From Mycetocola saprophilus (lineage in GTDB: Bacteria > Actinomycetota > Actinomycetes > Actinomycetales > Microbacteriaceae), in NCBI RefSeq assembly GCF_000718085.1, contig NZ_JOEC01000001.1, positions 434,001-498,000 of the forward strand: a DNA stretch of 64,000 nt, read 5' to 3'. Of the stretch, positions 34,116 to 42,383 are shown one piece after another. A program made the translations under genes and the position numbers. Position 1 is the first letter of the stretch; every line of letters begins with the position of its first letter. The notes beneath the pieces were generated by a model. The model was given only the letters and a program-made list of their open reading frames with translations. It did no database searches and was not told where the DNA came from.

Positions 34116-35038
34116 GAGTGCCTCTTCCAGAGGAGCCATGCGCTGGCAACGGTGAAAACTCCTGCGATGAGCGTTGCCGGCGCGAGCGTATTCAGAAGGA
34201 GCGCGCCGGTCGATTGCATCGGCCCCGACAGCACGGTGGCCGTTCCAAAGATCAGCAGTAGGGGCAGCGTCATCCACAGAAGTAACCGGACAACGCTGCG
34301 GATTAGAATGTGAAGCCGTCGAGCCCCAAGTTGAAAAAGAACGACATTCAGTCGTCGACTTTGGGAGGCCGCGAGAAGGCCGGTGGCGATGGCGCCCAAA
34401 ACCGTCAAAATCCAACCGAATCGCAGCAGAACTGGCGAGACAAAATCGATGTTGGTTCGACGGTCGGTTCCTCCACCCGCTGCCGCAGCGGGGGCGGGTT
34501 CTAGCCGTTCAAGCACGGCGTCATCTATGTTTGAACCGTCGACGATCATCCGCGAGGCTGCGGTGTCATCGAACAGTCCGGGGCCCTGGAGGAGCACGGT
34601 GCGTGAGACAAGGCTGTTTGCATGAAGCCCAAGGTAACCAACAACCGGGTACAAAATGCCCTGAAACTCGTATGTCGTTACGCCCTGATCTTGATTCACC
34701 TTCACATCAGCACCAACGAGTGCCGCTCGTACGTCCCCAGCCTGCAACTGCCTACCCGAGTGAAGGGGAAGCGGATCGGGATGGCCCGTTTCGATAACCG
34801 TTCGAACCGACGTGTCCCCTGGAAGCTCTTGGAAGATCCGCGCACTGGTCCCAGATCGCGCCAATAGTGATTCGAGCTCAGCTCCGGTTGTGCTCACGGA
34901 GATACTGCGGCTGGAATAGAGATTGTTTCCCTCCAGGGACAGGGCACGCTGGGTTTGATCGTAGAGCCCAAGCGCAACACTCAAGATTGAAAACAGCGTC
35001 ACAAGAAGGACGATAAATAGAAGACTTCGAGCGTTCAT
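34106..35038 (-). CDS. FtsX-like membrane protein of the lactococcin-972-like cluster (first)
   Basis: 310 aa. One TM at the N-terminus (SLLFIVLLVTLFSILSVALGL), an extracytoplasmic domain of about 170 residues, then three TMs (FGWILTVLGAIATGLLAAS; LLLWMTLPLLLIFGTATVL; LLLNTLAPATLIAGVFTVAS). The shape parallels the next gene, so the two look like diverged subunits. ATG 35038 is taken; TTG 35050 is possible. It follows the peptide gene after a strong hairpin. The best family match by context is the bacteriocin-associated integral membrane (putative immunity) protein group. Confidence 0.75.
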   Translation of the reverse strand: MNARSLLFIVLLVTLFSILSVALGLYDQTQRALSLEGNNLYSSRSISVSTTGAELESLLARSGTSARIFQELPGDTSVRTVIETGHPDPLPLHSGRQLQAGDVRAALVGADVKVNQDQGVTTYEFQGILYPVVGYLGLHANSLVSRTVLLQGPGLFDDTAASRMIVDGSNIDDAVLERLEPAPAAAAGGGTDRRTNIDFVSPVLLRFGWILTVLGAIATGLLAASQSRRLNVVLFQLGARRLHILIRSVVRLLLWMTLPLLLIFGTATVLSGPMQSTGALLLNTLAPATLIAGVFTVASAWLLWKRHSWG

Positions 35039-35070
35039 GGTGGCTTTCAATGATCAACCGATAAGACCAG

Positions 35071-35106
35071 AATGGGAGGGGCTGGCGGTAGCCAACCCCT
35101 CCCATT
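35071..35106 (-). terminator. Hairpin between the bacteriocin-like gene and its transporter genes
   Basis: An 11-bp perfect stem (35071-35081 with 35096-35106) is extended by four more pairs after one mismatch, closing a GGTA loop. It starts 8 nt after the peptide stop. No T-tract follows on the minus strand, so partial termination or mRNA end protection is likely, giving more peptide than transporter. Confidence 0.7.
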
Positions 35107-35113
35107 CAGCAAC

Positions 35114-35524
35114 TTACTTGCCGTAGTATGTGCGAGCCGAGCCGAGGTCAGAGTTCTGTGAGAATTTGCGCCACGGTGAGATCGCCTCCGTGCCGTTGGT
35201 GCCCCACTGGCGACCCGACGTTGTGTAGACCTTTCCTCCACCGAACTGCTCCATCTGAGCGTTCGTGTAGTGGTAGACGCCTACCCAGGTAGTCCAACCA
35301 TGGGCTCGCTTATGTGTGGTCCCGCTAATGCTCTTCTGTTCAGCCTTGCCGGTGTGCTGTGCCTGTGACGCTGCCCTTGCGGCAAAACCTGTCGACGACA
35401 GCGAGGATACACCAGTGTCCTCGCTCCAGCCGCCAAGATCAGCCGCATTAGCAGCGGCAGCTGGCACCAGCATCGCTCCGATCAGAATTACCGCCGCAGC
35501 GGCGGACGTAGTGAACTTCTTCAT
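35114..35524 (-). CDS. Secreted lactococcin-972-like bacteriocin precursor
   Basis: 136 aa. A Sec signal peptide is clear: MKKFTTS, hydrophobic core AAAAVILIGAMLVPAAA, cleavage predicted after ANA (residue 27). The mature part is about 109 aa. The C-terminal 60 residues, starting WTTWVGVYHY and ending GSARTYYGK, follow the lactococcin 972 pattern (early Trp/Tyr-His block, SGRQWGTN turn, terminal aYY). ATG 35524 has GGAG 8 nt upstream. Lactococcin 972 binds lipid II and blocks septum formation in lactococci; the target of this one is unknown. Membrane proteins and ATPase follow. Confidence 0.75.
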   Translation of the reverse strand: MKKFTTSAAAAVILIGAMLVPAAAANAADLGGWSEDTGVSSLSSTGFAARAASQAQHTGKAEQKSISGTTHKRAHGWTTWVGVYHYTNAQMEQFGGGKVYTTSGRQWGTNGTEAISPWRKFSQNSDLGSARTYYGK

Positions 35525-35669
35525 TGCACTCTCCATTTGTGTAATCGGTGGAGGGTGTAAGGCAAATCCACGATCATCGCGCAGCGCCAACTATGAAGCG
35601 GCGCTCGATTTATCAGATGATTCGATTCATCGCTCCCCAAGTGGAACCTATCCCACTTCCCCCGCATCG

Positions 35670-35699
35670 TTTATACAGGTTGGGATCGTGTGAATGCAA
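35670..35699 (-). promoter_or_regulatory. Predicted promoter of the bacteriocin-like operon
   Basis: On the minus strand -35 TTGCAT (35699-35694) and -10 TATAAA (35675-35670) are 18 bp apart, close to consensus and unusually AT-rich for this window. The 5' leader to the ATG at 35524 would be about 140 nt and contains a small AAGTGG/CCACTT hairpin. Confidence 0.6.
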
Positions 35700-35792
35700 T
35701 TTGAATGATGGCGCTCGGGAGTGTCTTGAGGGCTATTACCGGTCCTGCCCATTTCATCAATGGTGCAAGCACGTGATTATGCCGCCCCGCTC

Positions 35793-36752
35793 CTACTCGT
35801 CGCCAGGCAGCGCGGCGAGGAACCGGTTGGTGTCCTCGGCGATCTGGGCGGACTCGGTGTGGTGCAGGTAGTGGTCACCCTTCATGCCGATGACCTCACC
35901 GTGGGTGGAGTGTGCGGCCTGCTCCTCGTGGAGCTTCAGCCAGTTGGGGTTGGCCGGGTTGGGGTCCTGCGCGAAGAGCAGGACCGGCAGGTCCGCCGGG
36001 AAGGTGAGCTTTCGCGCCTTGGCGTCGGCGAAGTTCGCGCCGATTCGGCTCATCTCGTCCAGGTAGGTGTCCGACATCGCGTTGCGGTTCACGATCAGGG
36101 TGTTCTGTTCGCGGGCCTTCTCGGGGTAGTCCTTGGCAAACTTGGCCAGTGGATCGCTGTCGAGGGCTGTGACAGCGCGTGCAATTCCGGTGGCCTTGGC
36201 CGCCCGCATCAGGTCGATCGGGAAGGAGACGTCCATGCCGGGCTGGTCGGGCACGCTGGTGTCCACACCCACGAAGGCGATGACATCCTCGGGATACTTA
36301 TTGACGTAGTTCAGCGAGTAGATGCCGGCGATCGAGTGGCCGCCGAGCACGAAGCGGTCGATGCCCTGCTGGTGCAGCGCCTCGTGCACCTCGGTCACGA
36401 TGTTCTCGCTGGTGCGCGGCTTCTCGGTCTGATCACTCAGTCCGTACCCGAAGGGCTCCACCACAACCACACGGTGGGTTTCGGCGAGCTTCTCGGTGAG
36501 CGGCAGGAAGTCGATGGAGGGTGCGGACGTCCCAAATCCGGGCAGCAGGACGATGGTCTCGGGGCCGTCACCGGTGGTGACCAGGTTCATCTTCTTGCCG
36601 TCGACGGTGGAGAATTTGCCGTACGGGGTGATCCGGTCGGCCTCTTGGCCGCTGGCCACGGCGTTGACGATTGAGGTGGTGGCGAGGATCAGGGCAAAAA
36701 TTGCCAGGATCACTCCGAAGACCTTCAGGGTGACCTTCAAAAACTTCTTCAT
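35793..36752 (-). CDS. Membrane-anchored alpha/beta hydrolase
   Basis: 319 aa. An uncleaved N-terminal TM (VTLKVFGVILAIFALILAT) anchors an extracytoplasmic alpha/beta hydrolase. The nucleophile elbow is GGHSIAGIYSL, with Ala in place of the usual last Gly of GxSxG; the oxyanion strand is VLLPGFGTSAPS and the catalytic His lies in MKGDHYLHHT. ATG 36752 has GGAG 11 nt upstream. It lies alone between the bacteriocin island and the CGNR gene. Likely an esterase or peptidase-like hydrolase at the cell surface. Confidence 0.85.
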   Translation of the reverse strand: MKKFLKVTLKVFGVILAIFALILATTSIVNAVASGQEADRITPYGKFSTVDGKKMNLVTTGDGPETIVLLPGFGTSAPSIDFLPLTEKLAETHRVVVVEPFGYGLSDQTEKPRTSENIVTEVHEALHQQGIDRFVLGGHSIAGIYSLNYVNKYPEDVIAFVGVDTSVPDQPGMDVSFPIDLMRAAKATGIARAVTALDSDPLAKFAKDYPEKAREQNTLIVNRNAMSDTYLDEMSRIGANFADAKARKLTFPADLPVLLFAQDPNPANPNWLKLHEEQAAHSTHGEVIGMKGDHYLHHTESAQIAEDTNRFLAALPGDE

Positions 36753-36953
36753 TACTGCGCTCCAGGGCGGGGATCGATGGAGTTGAGGCGTGAGCCTCGA
36801 CACCGGCGGTGTCCTGCCTAGAGTAACCAGCACTCTGTTATGTATTCGGACCGAACTCCCAGGCTGAGGCGGATTTAGCGTGTGTCGGGCGTTTTTGATC
36901 GGTATCCGCGAACAAACTGCGCATTCCGTAGTCGAATCGTTACGACGCCGAGG

Positions 36954-37604
36954 CTAGGCGAGGGTCTCATCCCGCTTGCGGGCACGATAGGCGGCGGCCT
37001 TCACGCGGCTGCCGCAGGTCTTCATCGAGCACCATTCGCGGCGGTGTCCGCGGGAGTGATCCAGATACACCTGGGTGCACTCGGGACGGGCGCATTCGCG
37101 CAGCAGGGTGGTATCGGGTCCGCCGATGATGGCCACCGCCTGGCGGGCAATATTGCCCAGGGCCTCGGCGGCCATGCCCCGCGGACGCCAGCCCACGTCG
37201 TTCGCGGACGGAGAAGTCGAGGATGCCGCCGCGCCAGTCACATCCGCCGCGCCCGCGACACCCGCCGCGTCCGTTACGCCTGTGTCGGAGGGCGTGGCCA
37301 ACAGCTCCGCCGCCAGGACCGGCGCGGAAGCGTGCAGGTTGAGTAGTGCGACGGACTCCTCCGGCAGGGCCTCGCCGTGCAGTCGCGCCCAGACCAGGGC
37401 GTAAATTGCCTCGCGCAGAATCAGTGCGTCGGCAAGCACCGCGGGAGTCGCGGTGTGGGAACCGGGCAGGAGGCCCGACTGATCCAGCCAGTCGTCGAGG
37501 TCGGCGGGGGTTTCCAGGCACTCCCGCGGCCGCTCGTTTCGGCGCGCACGCAGCGTCCCCACCAGGTCGAGGGGGAGGCAGCCGCACGGGAAGGCGTGTT
37601 TCAT
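36954..37604 (-). CDS. CGNR zinc-finger transcriptional regulator
   Basis: 216 aa. The N-terminal ABATE-type domain starts CGCLPLDLVGTL, and the C-terminal zinc finger has the family's spacing: CARPECTQVYLDHSRG, then REWCSMKTCGSRVKAAAYR (C-x4-C...C-x4-C-x-S/N-R). An Ala/Thr-rich insert (about 123-150) separates the halves. ATG 37604 is used because a longer frame would run through the operator. It is divergent from the VOC gene, and a GTCACC-N9-GGTGAC dyad begins one base upstream of its own start codon, so it is probably autoregulated. Confidence 0.88.
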   Translation of the reverse strand: MKHAFPCGCLPLDLVGTLRARRNERPRECLETPADLDDWLDQSGLLPGSHTATPAVLADALILREAIYALVWARLHGEALPEESVALLNLHASAPVLAAELLATPSDTGVTDAAGVAGAADVTGAAASSTSPSANDVGWRPRGMAAEALGNIARQAVAIIGGPDTTLLRECARPECTQVYLDHSRGHRREWCSMKTCGSRVKAAAYRARKRDETLA

Positions 37605-37625
37605 GTCACCATTCTGACCGGTGAC
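37605..37625. promoter_or_regulatory. Dyad GTCACC-N9-GGTGAC at the CGNR gene start
   Basis: Perfect 6-bp arms (37605-37610 and 37620-37625) separated by 9 bp, immediately upstream of the CGNR ATG. An identical-type dyad lies 53 bp further on. Candidate operator for the CGNR protein. Confidence 0.6.
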
Positions 37626-37657
37626 CCCGGGTGCGCGCAAGCGGATCACCAAAATTC

Positions 37658-37696
37658 GTCACCGGTTTGACAGGTGACGTTTTTTCGTGTCATGAT
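37658..37696 (+). promoter_or_regulatory. VOC-gene promoter overlapped by the second GTCACC-N9-GGTGAC dyad
   Basis: The dyad (37658-37663 and 37673-37678, extended to 7-bp arms) brackets -35 TTGACA (37667-37672). A -10 CATGAT (37691-37696) follows 18 bp later. A repressor on the dyad would cover the -35 element. A further half-site, CCGGTGAT, lies near 37712. Confidence 0.6.
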
Positions 37697-37740
37697 CATC
37701 ACCACTTAGACCGGTGATGCCGGTCGGAATGGAGAACAGC

Positions 37741-38184
37741 ATGGAACTCAAGCTTGAGGTGGTCGTGATTCCCGTCGCCGACGTGGATCGAGCCCTCGCC
37801 TTTTACACCGGCATCGGATTTCGCGAGGACGCCGATTTTCGCACCGAACGCGGCCTGCGAGTGGTTCAGGTCACCCCGCCGGGCTCGGCGGCGTCGATCA
37901 TCTTCGGCGAGCAGCTCACCGATGTGCCGCCCGGGACCGTCCGCGGCCTGCACCTGGTGACCGCCGATATCGCCGGAGCCCGCGCCGAGCTGGCCGAGCG
38001 CGGGGTCGCGATCAGCGGACTCTGGCACGATGCCGACGGCGTCTTCCACTGGGCGGGCGGCGCGAACCGGGTGCCCGGGGCACACCCCGAGGCCGAGAGC
38101 TACGGCACCTTTGCCTCGTTTGAGGATCCGGACGGGAACGAGTGGATCCTGCAGCAGGTGGTCACCCGTGCGCCGGGACGCTAG
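37741..38184 (+). CDS. VOC-family (glyoxalase/bleomycin-resistance-like) protein
   Basis: 147 aa with the paired beta-alpha-beta-beta-beta modules of the vicinal oxygen chelate fold: VVIPVADVDRALAFYTGIGF at the start and YGTFASFEDPDGNEWILQQV at the end, with a metal-ligand Glu in GNEW. ATG 37741 follows GGAG. Divergent from the CGNR regulator over a 136-bp region with shared operators. It may be a dioxygenase, an isomerase or a drug-binding protein; the sequence alone cannot tell. Confidence 0.88.
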   Translation: MELKLEVVVIPVADVDRALAFYTGIGFREDADFRTERGLRVVQVTPPGSAASIIFGEQLTDVPPGTVRGLHLVTADIAGARAELAERGVAISGLWHDADGVFHWAGGANRVPGAHPEAESYGTFASFEDPDGNEWILQQVVTRAPGR

Positions 38185-38286
38185 CGCGGCACCGGGCGGG
38201 AACTCAGCAAACATGTCTATCGTTTTTCAGGAACCTGAACCAGGATGGAAGAACAACACGGTGGTTGGCCACGAAGGGGGCACAGC

Positions 38287-39741
38287 ATGAGTGAGGATTC
38301 GACAACAACAAAGCGGCGCACGGTGGATGTCATCGTGATCGGGGCCGGTCCGGTGGGCGAAAACGCCGCCGACCGTGCGGTACGCGGCGGATTGAGCACG
38401 GTGATCGTGGAGCGAGAACTGGTGGGCGGAGAATGCTCCTACTGGGCCTGCATGCCCTCCAAGGCGCTGCTGCGTTCGGGACAGGTGTTGCGTGCGGCCA
38501 AGGCGGTCCCCGGTGCGGCCGAGGCGATCACCGGCGAGCTGGATGTGCCCGCGGTGCTGGCTCGGCGAGATTCCTTCACCAGTAACTGGGACGACGCGGG
38601 ACAGGTGCGCTGGCTCGACAGCGCACACATCGACCTGGTGCGCGGACACGGTCGCCTGAGCGGCGAGCGCGAGGTGACGGTGACCGGACCCGAGGGTGAG
38701 GTCACCATCCTCACCGCCAATCACGCGGTTGTGGTGGCCACCGGTTCGATCGCGACCGTTCCCAAGATCCCGGGGATCGAGGAGGCGGGTGCCTGGACCA
38801 GCCGCGAGATCACCGCGGCGCAGAGCGTTCCGCCGCGGCTCGCAATTATCGGCGGCGGGGTGGTGGGAACCGAGATGGCCACGGCCTTCGCCTCCCTCGG
38901 CTCCGAGGTCACCCTGATCGCCCGGGGCACGCTGCTGGCCGGACTCGAAGACTTTGCCGGGGAATACGTGGCCGACGGCCTGCGGGAACTCGGAGTCACC
39001 GTCCACACGGGAACCTCGACCGACCGCATCGAACGGGCGTCCTCCGGCGAGGTCACCGTCTTCACGTCCGCCGGAGAGGTGCACGCCGATGAGGTGGTGG
39101 TGGCCACCGGCCGCGGGGCGAACACCCGTGATCTCGGGCTCGAAAGCGTCGGACTCACCTCGGGCGACTGGCTGAGTGTGGACGACACCCTGCTGGTGGA
39201 GGGTTTTGACTGGCTCTACGGCGTGGGCGATGTGAACCACCGGGCGCTGCTCACCCACCAGGGTAAGTATCAGGCGCGCGCCGCCGGTGACGTCATTGCC
39301 GCGCGTGCGAGCGGGAGCGAGCTTTCGACCGAGCCCTGGGGAATCCACGTGGCCACCGCCGATCACGGTGCCGTCCCGCAGGTGGTGTTTACCGATCCCG
39401 AAGTTGCGGCCGTGGGACCGACCGCCGAGCAGGCCACGCGGTCCGGATACTCGGTGCGTGTGGTCGACTACAACCTGGGCTGGGTTGCCGGGTCGAGTCT
39501 GTCCCGCGATGGATACACCGGGAAGGCCCGCCTCGTGGTGGATACCGACCGCGAGGTCATCCTGGGTGCGACGTTTGTGGGTCCCGAGGTGGCCGAACTG
39601 GTGCAGACCGCGACCACGGCGATCGTCGGGGAGATCCCGCTGGCCCGACTGTGGCATGCGGTCCCCGCGTACCCCACGGTGAGCGAGATTTGGCTGCGGC
39701 TGCTCGAAGAGTATGGCCGTCCCACCGCGGAATCCCGGTGA
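38287..39741 (+). CDS. FAD-dependent disulfide oxidoreductase (mercuric reductase/lipoamide dehydrogenase-like)
   Basis: 484 aa. FAD-binding VIGAGPVGENAADRA at residues 18-32, the redox-active disulfide Cys50/Cys55 in GGECSYWACMPSKAL, NAD(P)-binding IIGGGVVGTEMATAF, the second FAD contact YGVGDVNHRALL, and the dimer interface ending in HAVPAYPTVSEIW. The active-site spacing Cx4C is that of pyridine nucleotide disulfide reductases. Ring-closing partner residues look intact. No lipoamide or Hg-binding N-terminal domain is seen, so the substrate is open. AAGGGGG precedes ATG 38287. The stop overlaps the next start (TGATG). Confidence 0.9.
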   Translation: MSEDSTTTKRRTVDVIVIGAGPVGENAADRAVRGGLSTVIVERELVGGECSYWACMPSKALLRSGQVLRAAKAVPGAAEAITGELDVPAVLARRDSFTSNWDDAGQVRWLDSAHIDLVRGHGRLSGEREVTVTGPEGEVTILTANHAVVVATGSIATVPKIPGIEEAGAWTSREITAAQSVPPRLAIIGGGVVGTEMATAFASLGSEVTLIARGTLLAGLEDFAGEYVADGLRELGVTVHTGTSTDRIERASSGEVTVFTSAGEVHADEVVVATGRGANTRDLGLESVGLTSGDWLSVDDTLLVEGFDWLYGVGDVNHRALLTHQGKYQARAAGDVIAARASGSELSTEPWGIHVATADHGAVPQVVFTDPEVAAVGPTAEQATRSGYSVRVVDYNLGWVAGSSLSRDGYTGKARLVVDTDREVILGATFVGPEVAELVQTATTAIVGEIPLARLWHAVPAYPTVSEIWLRLLEEYGRPTAESR

Positions 39742-40325
39742 TGAGCGACCCCAGCCGCGCCGACCGGGCGGCCATTGTGCGCTACCTGCGGGTGGTGCAG
39801 GACTCCCGCAACGGCCTCGATGAGCGGACGGCCTCGGCCTTCGAGAGGCTCACCCCGGCGCAGCTGGATCTGCTGGTGGAGCGGCTGGCGGGTCCGTCGG
39901 CGTCGCCTGCATCGGCGTCGTCCGAACCCACTCGGCGCTCGCCGGCACCCGGGTCTGCGGGTAACCGGCGTCCGACCGCTCCCGGTTCCGGGGCCGTCCG
40001 GCGTTCGGATGCTCCCGGGGACGCCTCCGACCCTGGTTTCACCCGGGAGTCGGCCGCGCGCTGGGTGCAGCGGCGTCTGCTCGGCGGTGCCAGCGCACGC
40101 GATGTGCGCGGCACCGCGCGGGTGACCGGGGCGGCCCTGGCGCTGTTTGCGGTGGTGATCGGGATCGGCGCGGCCATCGCGATCACCACCGAGCCGCAGC
40201 CCATGGCCGGGCCCGGGAACCCGCAGCAGAGCGTCAGCACCGAGCACGGCGACCCCTCGGGGGACCTGGGCGAGGTGCTGCGCCGGCAGGCTCTGGAAGA
40301 CCAGCAGACCGATCTCGACTACTAA
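39741..40325 (+). CDS. Single-TM hypothetical protein
   Basis: 194 aa. An N-terminal helical region (SRADRAAIVRYLRVVQDSRN), a disordered Ser/Pro/Arg stretch (about 60-105), then one TM near residues 133-155 (GAALALFAVVIGIGAAIAI) and an acidic tail ending TDLDY. No family recognised. It overlaps the upstream disulfide reductase stop by one base and is therefore translationally coupled to it. Confidence 0.6.
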   Translation: MSDPSRADRAAIVRYLRVVQDSRNGLDERTASAFERLTPAQLDLLVERLAGPSASPASASSEPTRRSPAPGSAGNRRPTAPGSGAVRRSDAPGDASDPGFTRESAARWVQRRLLGGASARDVRGTARVTGAALALFAVVIGIGAAIAITTEPQPMAGPGNPQQSVSTEHGDPSGDLGEVLRRQALEDQQTDLDY

Positions 40326-40427
40326 TTAGTCCGCGGTGCTCGACCCCGCTGATAGGCCGAGGCGGTTGACCTGGCTGCTGAGTCAAGGCCGAGGCGCTAG
40401 ACCTCGCAACTAGTCCGCGGTGCTCGC
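40326..40427. repeat. Duplicated gene-end sequence between convergent genes
   Basis: The 16-mer TAGTCCGCGGTGCTCG occurs at 40327-40342 and again at 40411-40426, where it is the 3' end of the ABC exporter gene. Between them GGCCGAGGCG occurs twice. It looks like decayed tandem duplication of the exporter's 3' end. Confidence 0.5.
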
Positions 40428-42383
40428 CCAAGCTGCCCAGAGGTGCGCGTAGCGTCCCCGCGCCGCGCGCAGCTCGGCGTGGGTGCCCGATTCGATGATC
40501 CGACCGTGCTCCATCACGATGATCCGGTCGGCGCGCGCCGCCTGATCCAGGCGGTGCGCGATGATCAGGGCCGTGCGTCCACGCAGCAGGGCCTCGGCTG
40601 CCGCATCCAGGGTGCGGGCGGCGTCGGAGCCGGCCTCGGCCGTGGCCTCATCCAGGATCACGGCGGGGGGATCGAGCAGGGCGATCCGAGCCAGCGCCAG
40701 GTGCTGGCTGCGCTCGGCGGTGAGGGACAACCCGCCGCCGCCCACGCGGGTGTGTATCCCCTCGGGAAGCGCGTCCACCCAGTCCCGTGCGCCCACCAGG
40801 TCCAGGGCCGCTGTGAGGGCCCGGGCGGGGGAGTCGGGTTTTGCGATGGCGAGGTTCTCGGCGATGGTTCCGGCAAACACGTGCCCCTCCTGGGTGGCCA
40901 ACGGCACCGGGATCGCGAGCGGCAGGCCGCGCTGGTCGCCGTCGAGCCCATTGCCGTCGCCGTCGAGCGCGTCGACCCCGCTGCTGCCGCTGCTAAGGTC
41001 GCCGCCGACCACGCCGGTGCCGTGCACCGGTCCTGCAAAGCCGGCGTCGACGTCGCGGAGGCCCGCGATCACCGCGGCCAGGGTGGACTTGCCCGATCCG
41101 CTCTCGCCGACGATCGCCACGTGCTCCCCGGGGGCCACCTCCAGGTTCAGCCCGTCCAGCAGCGGGACGCCCGGGTGATAGCCGAAGACGAGGTTCCGCG
41201 CGGCGAGTCCCACCGCGGCCTCGGCTCGTGGTTCCGGTTCTGGTTCGCGCGCGGGCGAGATCGAGCGCGAGGACGTCTGCGAGGCTGAAATCGAGGTCGG
41301 CCGCGAGGAAAACTCCGACGATACCGGCCGCGATGCCGGCCGTGATACCGACCGCGAAGCCGACCGCGATGTGGCGGCGTCGGGATCGGCACCCGCGGAG
41401 TCGAGCACCCCGACCAGCCGGGCAAGGCCCGCCCCCGCCCGCTGAAGCACCCCGAAGACACCCAGGACCGTGTTGATCGGGTCAAAGAGACCGGCAAAAA
41501 ACAGCGCGGCGGTGACCGCGGCCCCCAGCGGGACCGTGCCCGTGGTGACCAGCAGATATCCGGCGATCAGGATCGCCGACAGCCCGACCCACTCGGCCGC
41601 ATTGAGTCGCGCGTAGAACACCGTGGCGGTGCGGACGGCGCGAAACTCCCAGCCCATCGAGGCGCGGGAGGCCGTGTCGATGCGGGTGTACTCCCGCTCG
41701 CCCAGGCGCAGGGCGCGCACCGTGGGCAGCGCCGAGAACGCGGTGAGCAGGGTGCCCGCGCGGACCCCGTCGGCGGCGCGGCCGGCGGCGAAGATCGGCC
41801 CGGATGCGCGCAGATACCGGCGCAGGGCGAACCCCTGGATCGGAATGGCCAGGGCCCCGGCGAGGGCAAAACGCCAGTCCAGCGCGGCCAGTCCCAGCAG
41901 CGTCATGATGATCGTGATGCCCGCGCCGGCGAAGGCGATAAACGCCCAGGATGCGGCATCGGACACCTCCTCGGCATCCCCGGAGACCCGCGAGACTAGG
42001 TCGCCGGTACCCCCGGCCTCGATCCGCGCGAGCGGCAGGTTGAGGGCGGCCGAGACGGTGTCCTCGCGCAGGGTCGCGACCCCAGGCTGAATTCCCCGGG
42101 ACAGGGCGACGGTCGCGATCCAGCCGAATCCGGCCTGTCCCAGCCCTGCGACCAGGAGGAGCAATCCCGGACCCACCAGGGAGGTGGGGGCGGCGCCGTC
42201 GGCGATTAGCTGGGTGATCCAACCGAGCGAAACCGGACCGGCCAGCCCGCAGATCCCGGCCAGGATCAGGCCGAGCAGCGCCAGGATCAGCGCGCCTCGG
42301 TGCCGGCGCAGCAGCGGCCGCACCACGGCCAGGACGGTGCGCCGATCGGCAACGGGAAGGATGGAGGGTGTGGTGTGGGTCAT
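40410..42383 (-). CDS. ABC exporter half-transporter, catalytic-site subunit
   Basis: 657 aa: six TMs (about residues 25-300) then a nucleotide-binding domain. Walker A GESGSGKST and Walker B AVILDEATAE are intact, as is the H-loop IIAHRL, but the signature is LSLTAER and not LSGGQ. Two inserts are unusual: a Ser/Arg-rich linker between TMD and NBD (TSRSASRSVSRPASRPVSS and onward, ending SPAREPEPEP) and an Asp/Gly-rich loop in the NBD. ATG 42383 overlaps the partner's stop (ATGA). With the partner it makes one complete ATP site. Substrate unknown; context suggests siderophore-related or drug export. Confidence 0.88.
   Translation of the reverse strand: MTHTTPSILPVADRRTVLAVVRPLLRRHRGALILALLGLILAGICGLAGPVSLGWITQLIADGAAPTSLVGPGLLLLVAGLGQAGFGWIATVALSRGIQPGVATLREDTVSAALNLPLARIEAGGTGDLVSRVSGDAEEVSDAASWAFIAFAGAGITIIMTLLGLAALDWRFALAGALAIPIQGFALRRYLRASGPIFAAGRAADGVRAGTLLTAFSALPTVRALRLGEREYTRIDTASRASMGWEFRAVRTATVFYARLNAAEWVGLSAILIAGYLLVTTGTVPLGAAVTAALFFAGLFDPINTVLGVFGVLQRAGAGLARLVGVLDSAGADPDAATSRSASRSVSRPASRPVSSEFSSRPTSISASQTSSRSISPAREPEPEPRAEAAVGLAARNLVFGYHPGVPLLDGLNLEVAPGEHVAIVGESGSGKSTLAAVIAGLRDVDAGFAGPVHGTGVVGGDLSSGSSGVDALDGDGNGLDGDQRGLPLAIPVPLATQEGHVFAGTIAENLAIAKPDSPARALTAALDLVGARDWVDALPEGIHTRVGGGGLSLTAERSQHLALARIALLDPPAVILDEATAEAGSDAARTLDAAAEALLRGRTALIIAHRLDQAARADRIIVMEHGRIIESGTHAELRAARGRYAHLWAAWASTAD

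Noticed and set aside
38227..39657. 476-codon minus-strand frame opposite the disulfide reductase
   Set aside because: Antisense shadow; the plus strand carries FAD, NAD and active-site motifs.
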